Shown here: piece by piece, positions 30,957 through 39,062 of the stretch
How the letters are laid out: every line of letters starts with the position of its first letter
Numbering within the stretch: position 1 is the stretch's first letter
Assembly (NCBI GenBank): GCA_028280615.1
Contig: JANQLK010000016.1
Span: forward strand, 186,001-250,000
Direction of reading: 5' to 3'
Origin: Woeseiaceae bacterium
GTDB taxonomy: Bacteria; Pseudomonadota; Gammaproteobacteria; Steroidobacterales; Woeseiaceae
Length of the DNA stretch: 64,000 bases
Translations under genes and position numbers: made by a program
The notes under the pieces: model-generated
Databases searched by the model: none
The model's input: only the letters and a program-made list of their open reading frames with translations
Told to the model about the DNA's origin: nothing

Positions 30957-32789
30957 CTACTGACCGGGTTCAGACGTACCGGCTGACACTACAGGCAGCG
31001 TCAGAGTCGACGGCGTCTGCGGGCCCATTTGCAGACTCACGACGGCGGTCCTCGCGTCATCTTTGCTCTGCATGGATACGGCGCCGGGGCCATTGTAGTG
31101 ACGCTGCTGCGCGAGCCCGTTGGCGGGCCGCAGGAACAGCCTTAAGCGGCTGCCCGCGGCGATCTGCCTGGAGAAGAAAGTGAAGCGGTCGAAGACGACC
31201 CTTTCCGGCACGCCGGGCTGCATGAGTCGCTCCTGATCCAGTCCATCGCGATGCCGCAAACGCATCGTCTGGCCTGTCAGCGCGATGCTGGAGCCATCGG
31301 CCAGTACCTCGTACAGGGTCGCGTTGATGTCCGTATCGGGCACATTGGTTTCGAGCCAGGCTTCGAGTCTGATGTAGCCGGCGATCTCCAACGGACGGTC
31401 AAATGCTTCGCTGTGGTAGATCAGGCCGTCCCCGTCGGTCATCATCACCTCGGTCTGATCGGTGATGTAACTGTCCGCTGTGCCGGCGCGCGCTTTGCCG
31501 AGGTCAAGGGGATCGTAGACATACTGATCCACGTCGCTCGCTTCGGCCGCCGAACGGGTCAGCGTGCCGGATGCAAACGCAGATTCAGCGTCGGTATCGG
31601 GCGACACGATATGAAGCACGAGCTCCGAATCAGCCACCTCTGCCAGACTCGGGGCCGATCTCCACTTGTTCGCTCCGGCCACGAACCAGTTCACGCGATC
31701 GGCAATGAACTCCGGTCGCGGCCCTTCGCCGAGCGTCCAGCGGTACCAATCCCGATCCAGCGCGAAGGCGTCGAACATCATCTTGTCGCCAAACTTCAGA
31801 CCACCAAATTCCTGGGTAGGCAGCCGCGTACCTGAGTGATTCCACGGCCCGAAAACGAGGTAGTGATTGGCCTTAGCCCTGGCGCTGCCGTGCTGCATGT
31901 GACGCCGGTAGTACTCCATCGCGCCCGGCTGATCGCCATCGTAGTAGCCCGTGATGGTCAGAATCGGCAGCTCGAGGCGCGCAAGCTCGTTGGCCGAGGG
32001 CACGCGCGCCGCCCAGTAGTCGTCCGCCATCGGGTGAGACACCCATCTGGCAAAGGTCTCGTTCGGCATACCGACTATGTCGTCCAGTTCGGCAAAGGGA
32101 CGGCCGGATTCGTGATAGTCGAGATACTTCCGGTTCCAGAAACCCCCGTCACCAAAGGTGTTCCCCTGCGGAGTTCTGCCGGCGGTCAGGGTCAGCCACT
32201 GGATGACGTACGGATACGGCACGTTGTGGTTCATCGGGAAATCGATGCCATGATAAGGCGAGGCGATCGGAACGATGGTTGCCAGCCCGTCGGGAAAGTA
32301 GCGTGCTGTCGCCCACTGGTTGTAGCCGCCGTAGGACCCGCCGCGCATCACGACCTTGCCGTTCGACCACGGCTGTTTCGCGATCCATTCCACAACGTCG
32401 TGGCCGTCACGCCCGTCTTCGAGATCCAGCGGTTTGAATTCACCCTCGCTGTTTCCGCGGCCGCGCGTATCGACAATCAGGAAACCGAATCCGTTGCGGG
32501 CAAAGTACTGGGCATCCGGATGATAGCGATCGCTGATGTAGGGCGTGATCGTCACGATCGTCGGCAGCGGATCGTCACCGGAGCCCTTCGGCCGGTACAA
32601 CGTGCCGTTCAGCGCAACCCCGTCTGCCATCGGAATGGAAACGCCCCAGCGAAAATCCACGTCGGTATCGGCGCGACCCGGGTCGTCGATCTGCTCGGCT
32701 ATGGAAACGAGCGGTAAGCCCAGAGACAGGATGAGCCAGATCAGCGTTTTCAGCTTGCCTCTGGACTTGATTACGCTTGCGACATTCAT
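30957..32789 (-). CDS. Secreted CocE/NonD-family hydrolase
   Basis: 610 residues with an N-terminal export signal (LKTLIWLILSLGLPLVSIAE). It has the X-Pro dipeptidyl-peptidase/CocE layout: N-terminal alpha/beta-hydrolase (FLIVDTRGRGNSEGEF, nucleophile GGSYGGYNQWA, acid-region TGYYDGDQPGAMEYY, His in FGPWNHSGTR) and a C-terminal jelly-roll domain (DGLIYHSEAFDRPLEIAGYI). Such enzymes cleave esters, glutaryl amides or X-Pro dipeptides; the substrate cannot be set. It is convergent with guaA. Confidence 0.88.
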   Translation of the reverse strand: MNVASVIKSRGKLKTLIWLILSLGLPLVSIAEQIDDPGRADTDVDFRWGVSIPMADGVALNGTLYRPKGSGDDPLPTIVTITPYISDRYHPDAQYFARNGFGFLIVDTRGRGNSEGEFKPLDLEDGRDGHDVVEWIAKQPWSNGKVVMRGGSYGGYNQWATARYFPDGLATIVPIASPYHGIDFPMNHNVPYPYVIQWLTLTAGRTPQGNTFGDGGFWNRKYLDYHESGRPFAELDDIVGMPNETFARWVSHPMADDYWAARVPSANELARLELPILTITGYYDGDQPGAMEYYRRHMQHGSARAKANHYLVFGPWNHSGTRLPTQEFGGLKFGDKMMFDAFALDRDWYRWTLGEGPRPEFIADRVNWFVAGANKWRSAPSLAEVADSELVLHIVSPDTDAESAFASGTLTRSAAEASDVDQYVYDPLDLGKARAGTADSYITDQTEVMMTDGDGLIYHSEAFDRPLEIAGYIRLEAWLETNVPDTDINATLYEVLADGSSIALTGQTMRLRHRDGLDQERLMQPGVPERVVFDRFTFFSRQIAAGSRLRLFLRPANGLAQQRHYNGPGAVSMQSKDDARTAVVSLQMGPQTPSTLTLPVVSAGTSEPGQ

Positions 32790-32941
32790 GGTGAACGCGC
32801 CTCACAATCGTAGGGTATGGACATCCACAACTGTATGCGCATCGGCAGGTACAAGCCAGCGGTCGGCCGAAGCCAACGGATGCGCCTTGTCACGGCGAAA
32901 ACCAGTGGCTCTGAAATCATGCGAACCAATGACGCAGGACA

Positions 32942-32997
32942 CTAGCAGCCTGTTCAAAAATCGTCGAAGCTGGACGGATTGGCAGAGACGACGCTAG
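32942..32997. mobile_element. Solo end (relic) of the IS found at 34.2 kb
   Basis: CTAGCAGCCTGTTCAAAAAT continues into a sequence matching the left end of the IS at 34186 over about 44 bp with few mismatches (C for G, T for C, A for C twice). The rest of the element is absent. The piece begins with CTAG at 32942 and another CTAG sits at 32994-32997. It lies in the 340-bp gap upstream of the CocE-type gene, which otherwise shows no gene or clear signal. Confidence 0.75.
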
Positions 32998-33128
32998 CTA
33001 TTCCACGGAAGGCCTATGCGGGGTCGCTCCTCACGGCACGCTGCTTCCGGACATTTGGACTGATCCATAGTGCGGGCCGGCGGGTCTATCTGGATCGCAG
33101 TAGTCCCTGAGCGGCCGCGGGCCTTTCC

Positions 33129-33461
33129 TCAGTCTTTGATCCACACGCCCTTCACGAAGCAACTTACGGTATCGATGTCGGACTCTTCGAACAAGCGTAC
33201 TTTCTGACCGGCCGCCTTGGCCGCCAATATCATCGCAATTAGCTGGTTGGCGTTGTTGACGTACATTGGACTGATCAGGAAGTAGTTTTTTTCGTTACGG
33301 CAAGTGTTTCCTTCAAGGAACACCGCGAGAATACCCTCGTCACCGTACGTGTATACGTCACCTACCGGATACGCATCTTGCATCCACTGCGGCGTGCCGG
33401 CGGCTGGCACTGCCACGAGGATCATCAGGATCGAAGCGAACACAAGTTTGAATTGTGGCAT
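33129..33461 (-). CDS. Small secreted protein of unknown function
   Basis: 110 residues with a clear signal peptide (LVFASILMILVAVPAAG). Mature part of about 88 residues with two Cys (CRNEKNYF, SCFVKG) and the segment NQLIAMILAAKAAGQKVRLF. The layout (early Cys, short beta segments, helix-like LIAMILAA, then K-V-R-L and a late Cys) resembles small AB5/OB-like secreted proteins, but no family was recognised. The gene just upstream has a similar C-terminal pattern. The region is less GC-rich than its surroundings. Confidence 0.55.
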   Translation of the reverse strand: MPQFKLVFASILMILVAVPAAGTPQWMQDAYPVGDVYTYGDEGILAVFLEGNTCRNEKNYFLISPMYVNNANQLIAMILAAKAAGQKVRLFEESDIDTVSCFVKGVWIKD

Positions 33462-33533
33462 GGCTCTCTGTCTCCTTACTGCGTTACGGGTTTGCTTGAA
33501 TCACTGGCAAACCACAATCAATCGGCTGATATG

Positions 33534-33785
33534 TCAGTAGTAGCTTGTGCTGTCTAAGTCTATTGTAACGGACCGGTTGGCGGCCGTCGCGGCAAGGTCG
33601 GCAGCGAGCATGTTCTTCAAACCTTCGGCAGTAACGCCGTTTTCTCCGACCGAAATGTAGTGGCTAGGAGTAATCACGTTCGTGCGGTTCGCCGAGTCGG
33701 CGTCGAACCTCAGTACGACGTGGTCGCTCGCTCCGTCAGGTCCCACGGCCGCTACTCGCGGATCTCGATCTGGTGTACCTCGCAC
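33534..33785 (-). pseudogene. Probable 3' part of a small gene of unknown function, likely frameshifted
   Basis: 83 residues with no signal peptide or good ribosome site at the available start. The C-terminus (GLKNMLAADLAATAANRSVTI then DLDSTSYY) is laid out like the end of the neighbouring 110-residue secreted protein. Just upstream, in another frame of the same strand (to about 33970), an open segment contains ARPCTVARVVMNRTQQRVVS and CEVHQIEIRE, which could be the missing N-terminal half. This suggests one small secreted protein split by a frameshift. Function unknown. Confidence 0.4.
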
Positions 33786-33990
33786 TGTTGCCGTGAAACG
33801 ACGCGCTGCTGCGTCCTGTTCATCACCACCCGGGCCACCGTGCAGGGACGGGCGGGTTGGGCCGGCTCCGCCCGATGGCGGCCTCGATCTGCCGTCGTCG
33901 GCCCGGTTTCAGCCGGTTTCAGCTCGCTCCAACGGTTTTGCGCCTGACATTGACGGCCCCTTGTACACACTATCCGCTTTCAGAGCGAAT
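33786..33990. other. Gap with no intact gene
   Basis: Only overlapping short open frames on both strands are seen. The minus strand may hold the frameshifted 5' half of the small gene ending at 33534. Nothing else is supported. Confidence 0.4.
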
Positions 33991-34186
33991 CCGAGCGGAT
34001 TGGTTTGCTGGGACATCACCGAGAAGAACGTCCGCCCGCCGTCGGGCGAAGACTAGGCCAAGTAGGCCAAGCCGAAAAGAGTAAACGTACTTGGCTCAGG
34101 AACATCTATGACACTCGGTGAATGGCGCTGACCGCTAGGTAGACTAGCCGGTCAGTTTCGGTAGCGCGGCGTCAGCACTTTCGCTC
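33990..34186 (-). pseudogene. Remnant of a PEP-CTERM protein, cut off by the IS
   Basis: On the minus strand 34053-34103 reads VPEPSTFTLFGLAYLA followed by a stop. In another frame, starting inside the same hydrophobic stretch, the strand continues GLVFARRRAD. Together these give the three parts of a PEP-CTERM sorting signal (VPEP motif, hydrophobic helix, Arg cluster) separated by one frameshift. Upstream there is an in-frame stop at 34152-34154 and then the IS end at 34186, so the body of the protein is missing. No exosortase gene is in the window. Confidence 0.5.
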
Positions 34187-35474
34187 TAGCAGCCTGTTGA
34201 AAAATCGTCGAAGCCGGCCGGATTGGCAGCGACTCTGTGATGTCGACGATTTGGCGCCGAGGGCGATTTCTGTGATCGGCGTTTCAGCGGAAACGTGGCT
34301 GACGCTGTTTGTAATGCCGGCAATGGCGTTGCGAGTTGAATTGTGCGCCGTTCCGCCGCGGTCATGCCATCAACGCCTTCATTCGGGTGATGTTGTAGGC
34401 CGTCGCCGTCAATCGGAACAGCCAGACGACATTGTCGCGGCCACGGTGGCGAAGCTTGTGCAGCAGCCCAAAGGTCTTCATCCAGCCAAACGGCTGCTCG
34501 ACCCGCTTTCGTTTGCGCTGACTGATCGCATAGCCCGCATGGCGCGTCGTACGACCGTCTACGCGACTGTACTGGCGCTGGGCCACGTGTGGCGTAAACC
34601 CGAGTTCCCGGCACGGATCCACAAGGTTGCTGACATCGTAACCTTTGTCTGCACCGACGGTCTGGTCTGGACGGATCGGTTGTTCCGCCAGAAGTTCAAT
34701 CGCTTCCGGCCACTCATGACTTAGCCTGGCCCCGCTCACCGAGGCGCCTACGATCAGACCGTTGCGGTTCTCGGTCAGAATGTGACCCAGGTAGCGTAAG
34801 TTCGCCTCCTTGCCCGGCCCCTTGCGGCATTGCTAGGCATCCGGGTCCGTGCTCGAGACGTGGGTCTCGTTGCGGCGTTTCTGGCCATGGAAGTTCTCGC
34901 CATCGTCGTCATCGCCCGAACCGTCCTTCGGCTTGAACGACTTCATCGAGGCGTAGGGCTCGATTAAGGTCCCGTCGACCGTGAAGTGATCCCGCGACAA
35001 CAGCTGGTTGGCGTACGCCTGCTTGTTGATCGCCTCGAACGGCCGCTCATCCACGTCATCGGCCATCAGCCGGTCCCGGTTCTTAGAAGACACCGAGTGG
35101 TTCCAGACTGTATCGTCCATGCCCAGGCCGATGAACCAGCGAAACATCAGGTCGTAGTCGATCCGCTCCATCAGCAATAGTTCCGAGCGTACGGTAAAGA
35201 GAATCTGTAGCAGCAGGGCGCGTAGCAACTGTTCCGGCGGGATCGACGGCCGGCCCCGATCCGAATACATCTCCTCGAACGCTGGCTCCAGTTCTGCAAG
35301 CGCCTCATCCACGATCCCACGGATCTTGCGGATCGGATGTCCCTTCGGAATCCGTGATTCCAGGTCCACGTAACTGAACATCGAAGCCTGCGGATCAATC
35401 TCGCCGCGCATCACCGCTCTCCATATACCCTTGCGCTAGTATCCCAAATCACGACTTTTTCAACAGGCTGCTAG
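34186..35474 (-). mobile_element. IS5-like insertion sequence
   Basis: About 1.29 kb bounded by inverted ends: CTAGCAGCCTGTTGAAAAA at 34186 and its exact complement ending at 35474 (19 bp, then imperfect). Both ends carry CTAG, which may be the outer 4 bp of the repeats or a 4-bp target duplication of the YTAR type known for IS5-group elements. It holds one transposase frame (minus strand), interrupted by a stop. It lies 13 bp from the stop codon of the DUF2490 gene and directly against the PEP-CTERM remnant. Confidence 0.92.
34362..35414 (-). pseudogene. IS5-family DDE transposase with one in-frame amber codon
   Basis: One continuous frame of 351 codons, broken only by TAG at 34833-34835; the two halves are in the same phase. 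N-terminal half: MRGEIDPQASMFSYVDLESR, DRGRPSIPPEQLLRALLLQI (DUF772 region) and the first catalytic Asp in HFTVDGTLIEPYAS. After the stop the frame resumes QCRKGPGKEANLRYLGH, then the second Asp in VGADKGYDVSNL and the Glu in RKRVEQPFGWMKTFG. Only the codon at 34833 separates it from an intact transposase, and one C-to-T change from CAG would explain it. Active only if suppressed or supplied in trans. Confidence 0.88.
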
Positions 35475-35487
35475 TTCGAGACAGGTT

Positions 35488-36192
35488 CTAGAAGCTGTGG
35501 TGCAGGCTGATCTGCAGCTGGCCCTTCTCGATCGTGTCCGTGTACTGGTACATGTAGCCGCCCTGGATCGCGAGCGTGTCCGTCAGGCCGTAGCCGAGCG
35601 CGCCGTAGAGACGATTGCGGTCGAAGATCTCGACGCTCCGCCCGTCGCCGATATCGCGCTCGCCGTTTAGAAAGACCTCGTTGTAGGCAGAGAAATACCA
35701 GGCGCCCTTGCCGAGCGACGTGCCGTTTAAGGGGATGTTGGCGAACAGGGCATAGCGAAAGCGCGTGCGGAAATCCTGGTTCTCGACCCAGCGCTGCTCG
35801 TAGCGAAAGCGGTGCCGCAGGTAGATACGCTCGCCGATCTTCTGCGAGAGGAGCGCCTCCTGGTAGATGCGGTTCTCGTTCACGGTGTCGTCGCTGCCGC
35901 CGTATTCACCGGTCGTGATGTTGGCGTAGCCCAGCGTCAGCATCGCGCCACCGGACTTCGGCCGCCACGTCACGCCGCCGCGCAGCAGGAGCTGCTCGAG
36001 ATCGCCCAGGAGATCCCAGTTGCGGTATTGCAGGTCACCCTGGAAGCCGAACTGGCTGTTCTCCATCGGTGCGTTGAAGAAGTACATGTACCAGGCGCCG
36101 AGTTCGTCCTCGTCGACCTGCGCCAGCGCTGTCCCAGGGACGACCGCGGCAGCAGCGATCAGCAGAAGGGCGGGTGATACTCGGTCGATCAT
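35488..36192 (-). CDS. DUF2490-type outer-membrane protein
   Basis: 234 residues with a signal peptide (ALLLIAAAAVVPGTALAQ). The rest is alternating beta-strand sequence (FGFQGDLQYRNWDLLGDLEQ, IYLRHRFRYEQRWVE, LAIQGGYMYQYTD) ending in an aromatic residue (LQISLHHSF), as expected of an outer-membrane beta-barrel. The length and features fit DUF2490, whose function is unknown. The IS ends 13 bp beyond its stop codon, so the gene is intact. Confidence 0.8.
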   Translation of the reverse strand: MIDRVSPALLLIAAAAVVPGTALAQVDEDELGAWYMYFFNAPMENSQFGFQGDLQYRNWDLLGDLEQLLLRGGVTWRPKSGGAMLTLGYANITTGEYGGSDDTVNENRIYQEALLSQKIGERIYLRHRFRYEQRWVENQDFRTRFRYALFANIPLNGTSLGKGAWYFSAYNEVFLNGERDIGDGRSVEIFDRNRLYGALGYGLTDTLAIQGGYMYQYTDTIEKGQLQISLHHSF

Positions 36193-36363
36193 TCGGCTCG
36201 GGCTCGGTGTGGCGGCAACGGCCGCCGATCATACGTCGATCGAATCCGATTGCCAAAGGCGCATCATGGCCGGCGACGCATTTGGATTCGTCCGCCGAAG
36301 CCGTCAGACTCTGACGCCGACAGCACATTAAATGAGCAGTATGTCGAACAACGGATGCACCCG

Positions 36364-36825
36364 ATGAGCGCGTGGGACGAGGCCGACGTCGAGGCGATGC
36401 GGGCCGCGCTGGAACTGGCCGCCGAAGCCGAGGACGCGGGCGAGGTGCCCGTCGGCGCCGTGGTCGTCGTCAACCGGGAGATCGTCGGCCGAGGCCACAA
36501 TCGTACGTTGGCCGACCACGATCCGGCGGGACATGCCGAGATCGTTGCCCTGCGCGAGGCGGCGAGGGCGCTGGCAAATCATCGGCTGACCACGGCAACG
36601 CTGTACGTCACGCTCGAGCCCTGCGCGATGTGCATGGGCGCGATCGCTGAGGCCCGCGTGCCGCGCGTCGTGTTCGGCGCCTACGATGAGAAGGGCGGGG
36701 CGGCCGGCAGCGTGATCGACCTGTCGGGTTCGAAGGCCTTGAGGCATCGCCCCGAGATCAACGGCGGCCTATTGCGGGACGATTGCGGCGCTCGTCTCCG
36801 CCGTTTCTTCCTCAGCCGGCGGTAA
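36364..36825 (+). CDS. tadA: tRNA-specific adenosine deaminase TadA
   Basis: 153 residues from the ATG at 36364 (MSAWDEADVEAM); an ATG at 36355 adds three residues. Zinc deaminase motifs: AGHAEIVAL (His ligand and catalytic Glu) and TLEPCAMCMGAI. Other TadA segments are VPVGAVVV and GRGHNRTLADHDP. It converts A34 to inosine in tRNA-Arg(ACG). The last 57 nt overlap the 3' end of mltF on the other strand. Confidence 0.96.
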   Translation: MSAWDEADVEAMRAALELAAEAEDAGEVPVGAVVVVNREIVGRGHNRTLADHDPAGHAEIVALREAARALANHRLTTATLYVTLEPCAMCMGAIAEARVPRVVFGAYDEKGGAAGSVIDLSGSKALRHRPEINGGLLRDDCGARLRRFFLSRR

Positions 36826-38166
36826 CTGCTCGTTCTCGGTCAGCCACTGCAGCAGGTTGTAGTAGCTGCGAATGTTGTTGACGTACAGCACGGGCTCCCA
36901 GCCGCGCGCATAGCCGTAGGGCACCTGCGAGTACCATTTGCGCTGCGCGAGCAGCGGCAGCGACTGCGACAGGTCCACCCAGGCATCCGGATTGCCGCCG
37001 CGCCATTCGGTAATCTTGCGCGCGTCTTTCAAGTGGTTGAAGCCGACGTTGTAGGCTGCGAGCGCCATGAACGTGCGGTCGGGCTCGTCCACGGTGTCCG
37101 CGATGCGTTCAGTCTGCCGGGCGTAGTACTGCGCGCCGCCGAAGATGCTGCTCCGGGGATCGACGCGGTCCTCGATGCCCAGGTATGCGGCCGTGTCCTG
37201 GGTCAGCATCATGATGCCGCGCACGCCCGTGGGCGACACTGCCTGCGAGCGCCAGTGCGATTCCTGGTAGCCGATCGCGGCGAGCAGGCGCCAGTCGACG
37301 CCCCACTGTTCGCCGGCCGTCTCGAACCAGTCGCGATAGCGCGGCAGCCGGGTTTCGAAGTGCCGGATGAAATTGCGCGTGCCGACATAGTCGAACTGTT
37401 CGTTATGGCCGTAGTAGCGGTCCCGCACCTGCGCGAGCAGACCGCTGCGCTCGGCATTGAACAGGAACGTATCGGCGCGAGCCAGCAGGCTGTTGCCGGC
37501 GCGCTTCGGAAACGCCCAGGCGAGCCGGTCGCCGATTTCGAGATCGAGCGCGATCCGCAGATCGGGATGGAAGTTCCGCAGGATGTCGAAGTCGCTCGAG
37601 TCCGAGATCGTGAAGTCGACCTCCTCGTTGGCGACCTTGGCGAGCAGCTCGGCAACTTCGGCATCGGCGTTCTCGGTCCAGCGCAGGTCGTGGTACACCT
37701 CGCGCAGCGCATTGAGACGATCCGAGTGACTGCTGCTCGCGAGCACTTCAATCGAGCGGCCGACCACCTCGTCGATCGAACGCGGCTTGCCCGTGCCGAG
37801 CTTGTAGATGAGGTGCATGTCGACGGATTCGTACGGATGGCCGAAGTTCAGGAACTCGAGCCGCGACTCGGTGATCGACAGCCCGGCCGCCGCCATGTGC
37901 GCCTGCCCGGCAAGCAGGCGCGGCACGATCTCGGAGACGCTGTCGACCGACTCGATGATCAGCGCCACGCCGAGCTCGTCGGCGAACGCGCGCACGAGAT
38001 CGAACTCGGGCCCCGACGGCCCGTCCGGCGCGACGACGTACGACGACGGCGTATTGCGCGTCACGACGCGCAACTCGCCGATCTCCAGAATCTGGTCGAG
38101 CAGATCCGGCGGCTCGGAACAGGTGCCGAGCAGTGACGCCATCAGGATGATGAACAACGCACGCAT
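36769..38166 (-). CDS. mltF: Membrane-bound lytic murein transglycosylase MltF
   Basis: 465 residues. Lipoprotein-type signal ending LLGTC. The first half is a solute-binding-like domain (LRVVTRNTPSSYVVAPDG, GPEFDLVRAFADELGV), the second a transglycosylase domain with catalytic Glu in AIGYQESHWRSQAVSPTGV and RGIMMLTQDTAAYLG, YNVGFNHLKDA. MltF cuts glycan strands to 1,6-anhydro ends. It is convergent with tadA, an arrangement common in gammaproteobacteria. Confidence 0.95.
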   Translation of the reverse strand: MRALFIILMASLLGTCSEPPDLLDQILEIGELRVVTRNTPSSYVVAPDGPSGPEFDLVRAFADELGVALIIESVDSVSEIVPRLLAGQAHMAAAGLSITESRLEFLNFGHPYESVDMHLIYKLGTGKPRSIDEVVGRSIEVLASSSHSDRLNALREVYHDLRWTENADAEVAELLAKVANEEVDFTISDSSDFDILRNFHPDLRIALDLEIGDRLAWAFPKRAGNSLLARADTFLFNAERSGLLAQVRDRYYGHNEQFDYVGTRNFIRHFETRLPRYRDWFETAGEQWGVDWRLLAAIGYQESHWRSQAVSPTGVRGIMMLTQDTAAYLGIEDRVDPRSSIFGGAQYYARQTERIADTVDEPDRTFMALAAYNVGFNHLKDARKITEWRGGNPDAWVDLSQSLPLLAQRKWYSQVPYGYARGWEPVLYVNNIRSYYNLLQWLTENEQLPPAEEETAETSAAIVPQ

Positions 38167-38371
38167 AGGGCCAAATTACACGAGACACGGCCGAAAATCA
38201 GCGAACCGGGGCTACGATTTAACCGCTTGGAAACGTAAAAAATCCCGACAGGCCAATACCTTACGGCTGGTAAGGGTTTGCAGAGTGTCGAAGGCGAGCC
38301 AAAGTGAATCAGGTAGCCAGCGAGGACCGCCGTGCTGGCATTATGGTCGGCGGATTGCGTACAATGCGCGG

Positions 38372-38397
38372 CCCGCGCGGCAATCGCGCCGCGCGGG
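38372..38397 (+). other. Strong hairpin in the tRNA-Ser 5' leader
   Basis: CCCGCGCGGC (38372-38381) and GCCGCGCGGG (38388-38397) pair perfectly over 10 bp with a 6-nt loop, ending 11 nt before the mature tRNA. A TACAAT hexamer at about 38360-38365 could be the -10 of the tRNA promoter, in which case the hairpin would be in the primary transcript leader and could affect RNase P processing. Confidence 0.5.
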
Positions 38398-38408
38398 AAA
38401 TGACCGCA

Positions 38409-38538
<130 letters not shown>

Positions 38539-38582
38539 CAGTGGATGGGGGTGCTGGAGGAGAACCCACCGGTTCGACCCGA

Positions 38583-38643
38583 GCGCGGCGAAGCCGCGCG
38601 ACAGACGGCCGAAGGCCGCCCGAAGGGTGAGCGCCGCAGGCGC
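38583..38643 (+). ncRNA. Four consecutive GNA-loop hairpins (unit 1), possible structured RNA
   Basis: In 61 nt: GCGCGGC-GAA-GCCGCGC (38583-38599), GGCC-GAA-GGCC (38607-38617), CCC-GAA-GGG (38619-38627) and GCGCC-GCA-GGCGC (38631-38643). In unit 2 the loops of the second and third hairpins change from GAA to GCA while the stems stay the same, and one stem C becomes T, keeping a G-U pair. The changes preserve pairing, as expected of a structured RNA or DNA element. Expression is not shown. Confidence 0.45.
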
Positions 38644-38667
38644 GAATCAATCCCACCCTCTCCGCCA

Positions 38668-38706
38668 GTCAACAAAAAGGCCCCCTCGCGGGGCCTATTT
38701 GTTTAC
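38668..38706. terminator. Second terminator-like hairpin (unit 2)
   Basis: Copy of the hairpin at 38500 with two changes in its right arm (GGGGCCTATTTGTTTAC), so the stem is slightly weakened. A third copy after 38835 is lost: the sequence departs after GTCAAC. Confidence 0.65.
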
Positions 38707-39019
38707 TTGTGGATGGGGGTGCTGGAAGAGAACCCACCGGTTCGACCCGAGCGCGGCGAAGCCGCGCGACAGACGGCCGCAGGCCGCCCGCAGGGTGAGT
38801 GCCGCAGGCGCGAATCAATCCCACCCTCTCCGCCAGTCAACCAGGTGTGAAATCAAGCGGCTAACGCCCCAGGCGTTAGCCTCTCTTTGTGCCTCTTGGC
38901 ATGTTCCGATATCCCATATCTTGTTATCCGGCTGACCTCCGTGTTTAGGAGTCGCCAGCGGCATAGGCTACAAGGAGTCGCGGTACAGCGAGGTTCTTAG
39001 CTTTCACCTTGGTGCTTAG

Positions 39020-39039
39020 TTGGTGTAATATTGCACCAA
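39020..39039. promoter_or_regulatory. Operator candidate for the parD gene
   Basis: TTGGTGTAATATTGCACCAA is a 20-bp palindrome with one mismatched pair, 23 bp upstream of the parD ATG. Part of the motif (TTGGTG) also occurs just before it at about 39009-39014. ParD-type antitoxins bind such palindromes at their own promoters. AT-rich, unlike the flanks. Confidence 0.5.
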
Positions 39040-39062
39040 ACTGACTCAATTGAGGAGCAGCT

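Noticed and set aside
33682..34056. Plus-strand 124-residue frame in the accessory block
   Set aside because: No start signal or motif, and the minus strand of the same stretch carries the PEP-CTERM remnant and the small split gene.
34186..34724. Plus-strand frame inside the IS as a second IS gene
   Set aside because: It is antisense to the transposase C-terminal half and shows no recognisable motif.
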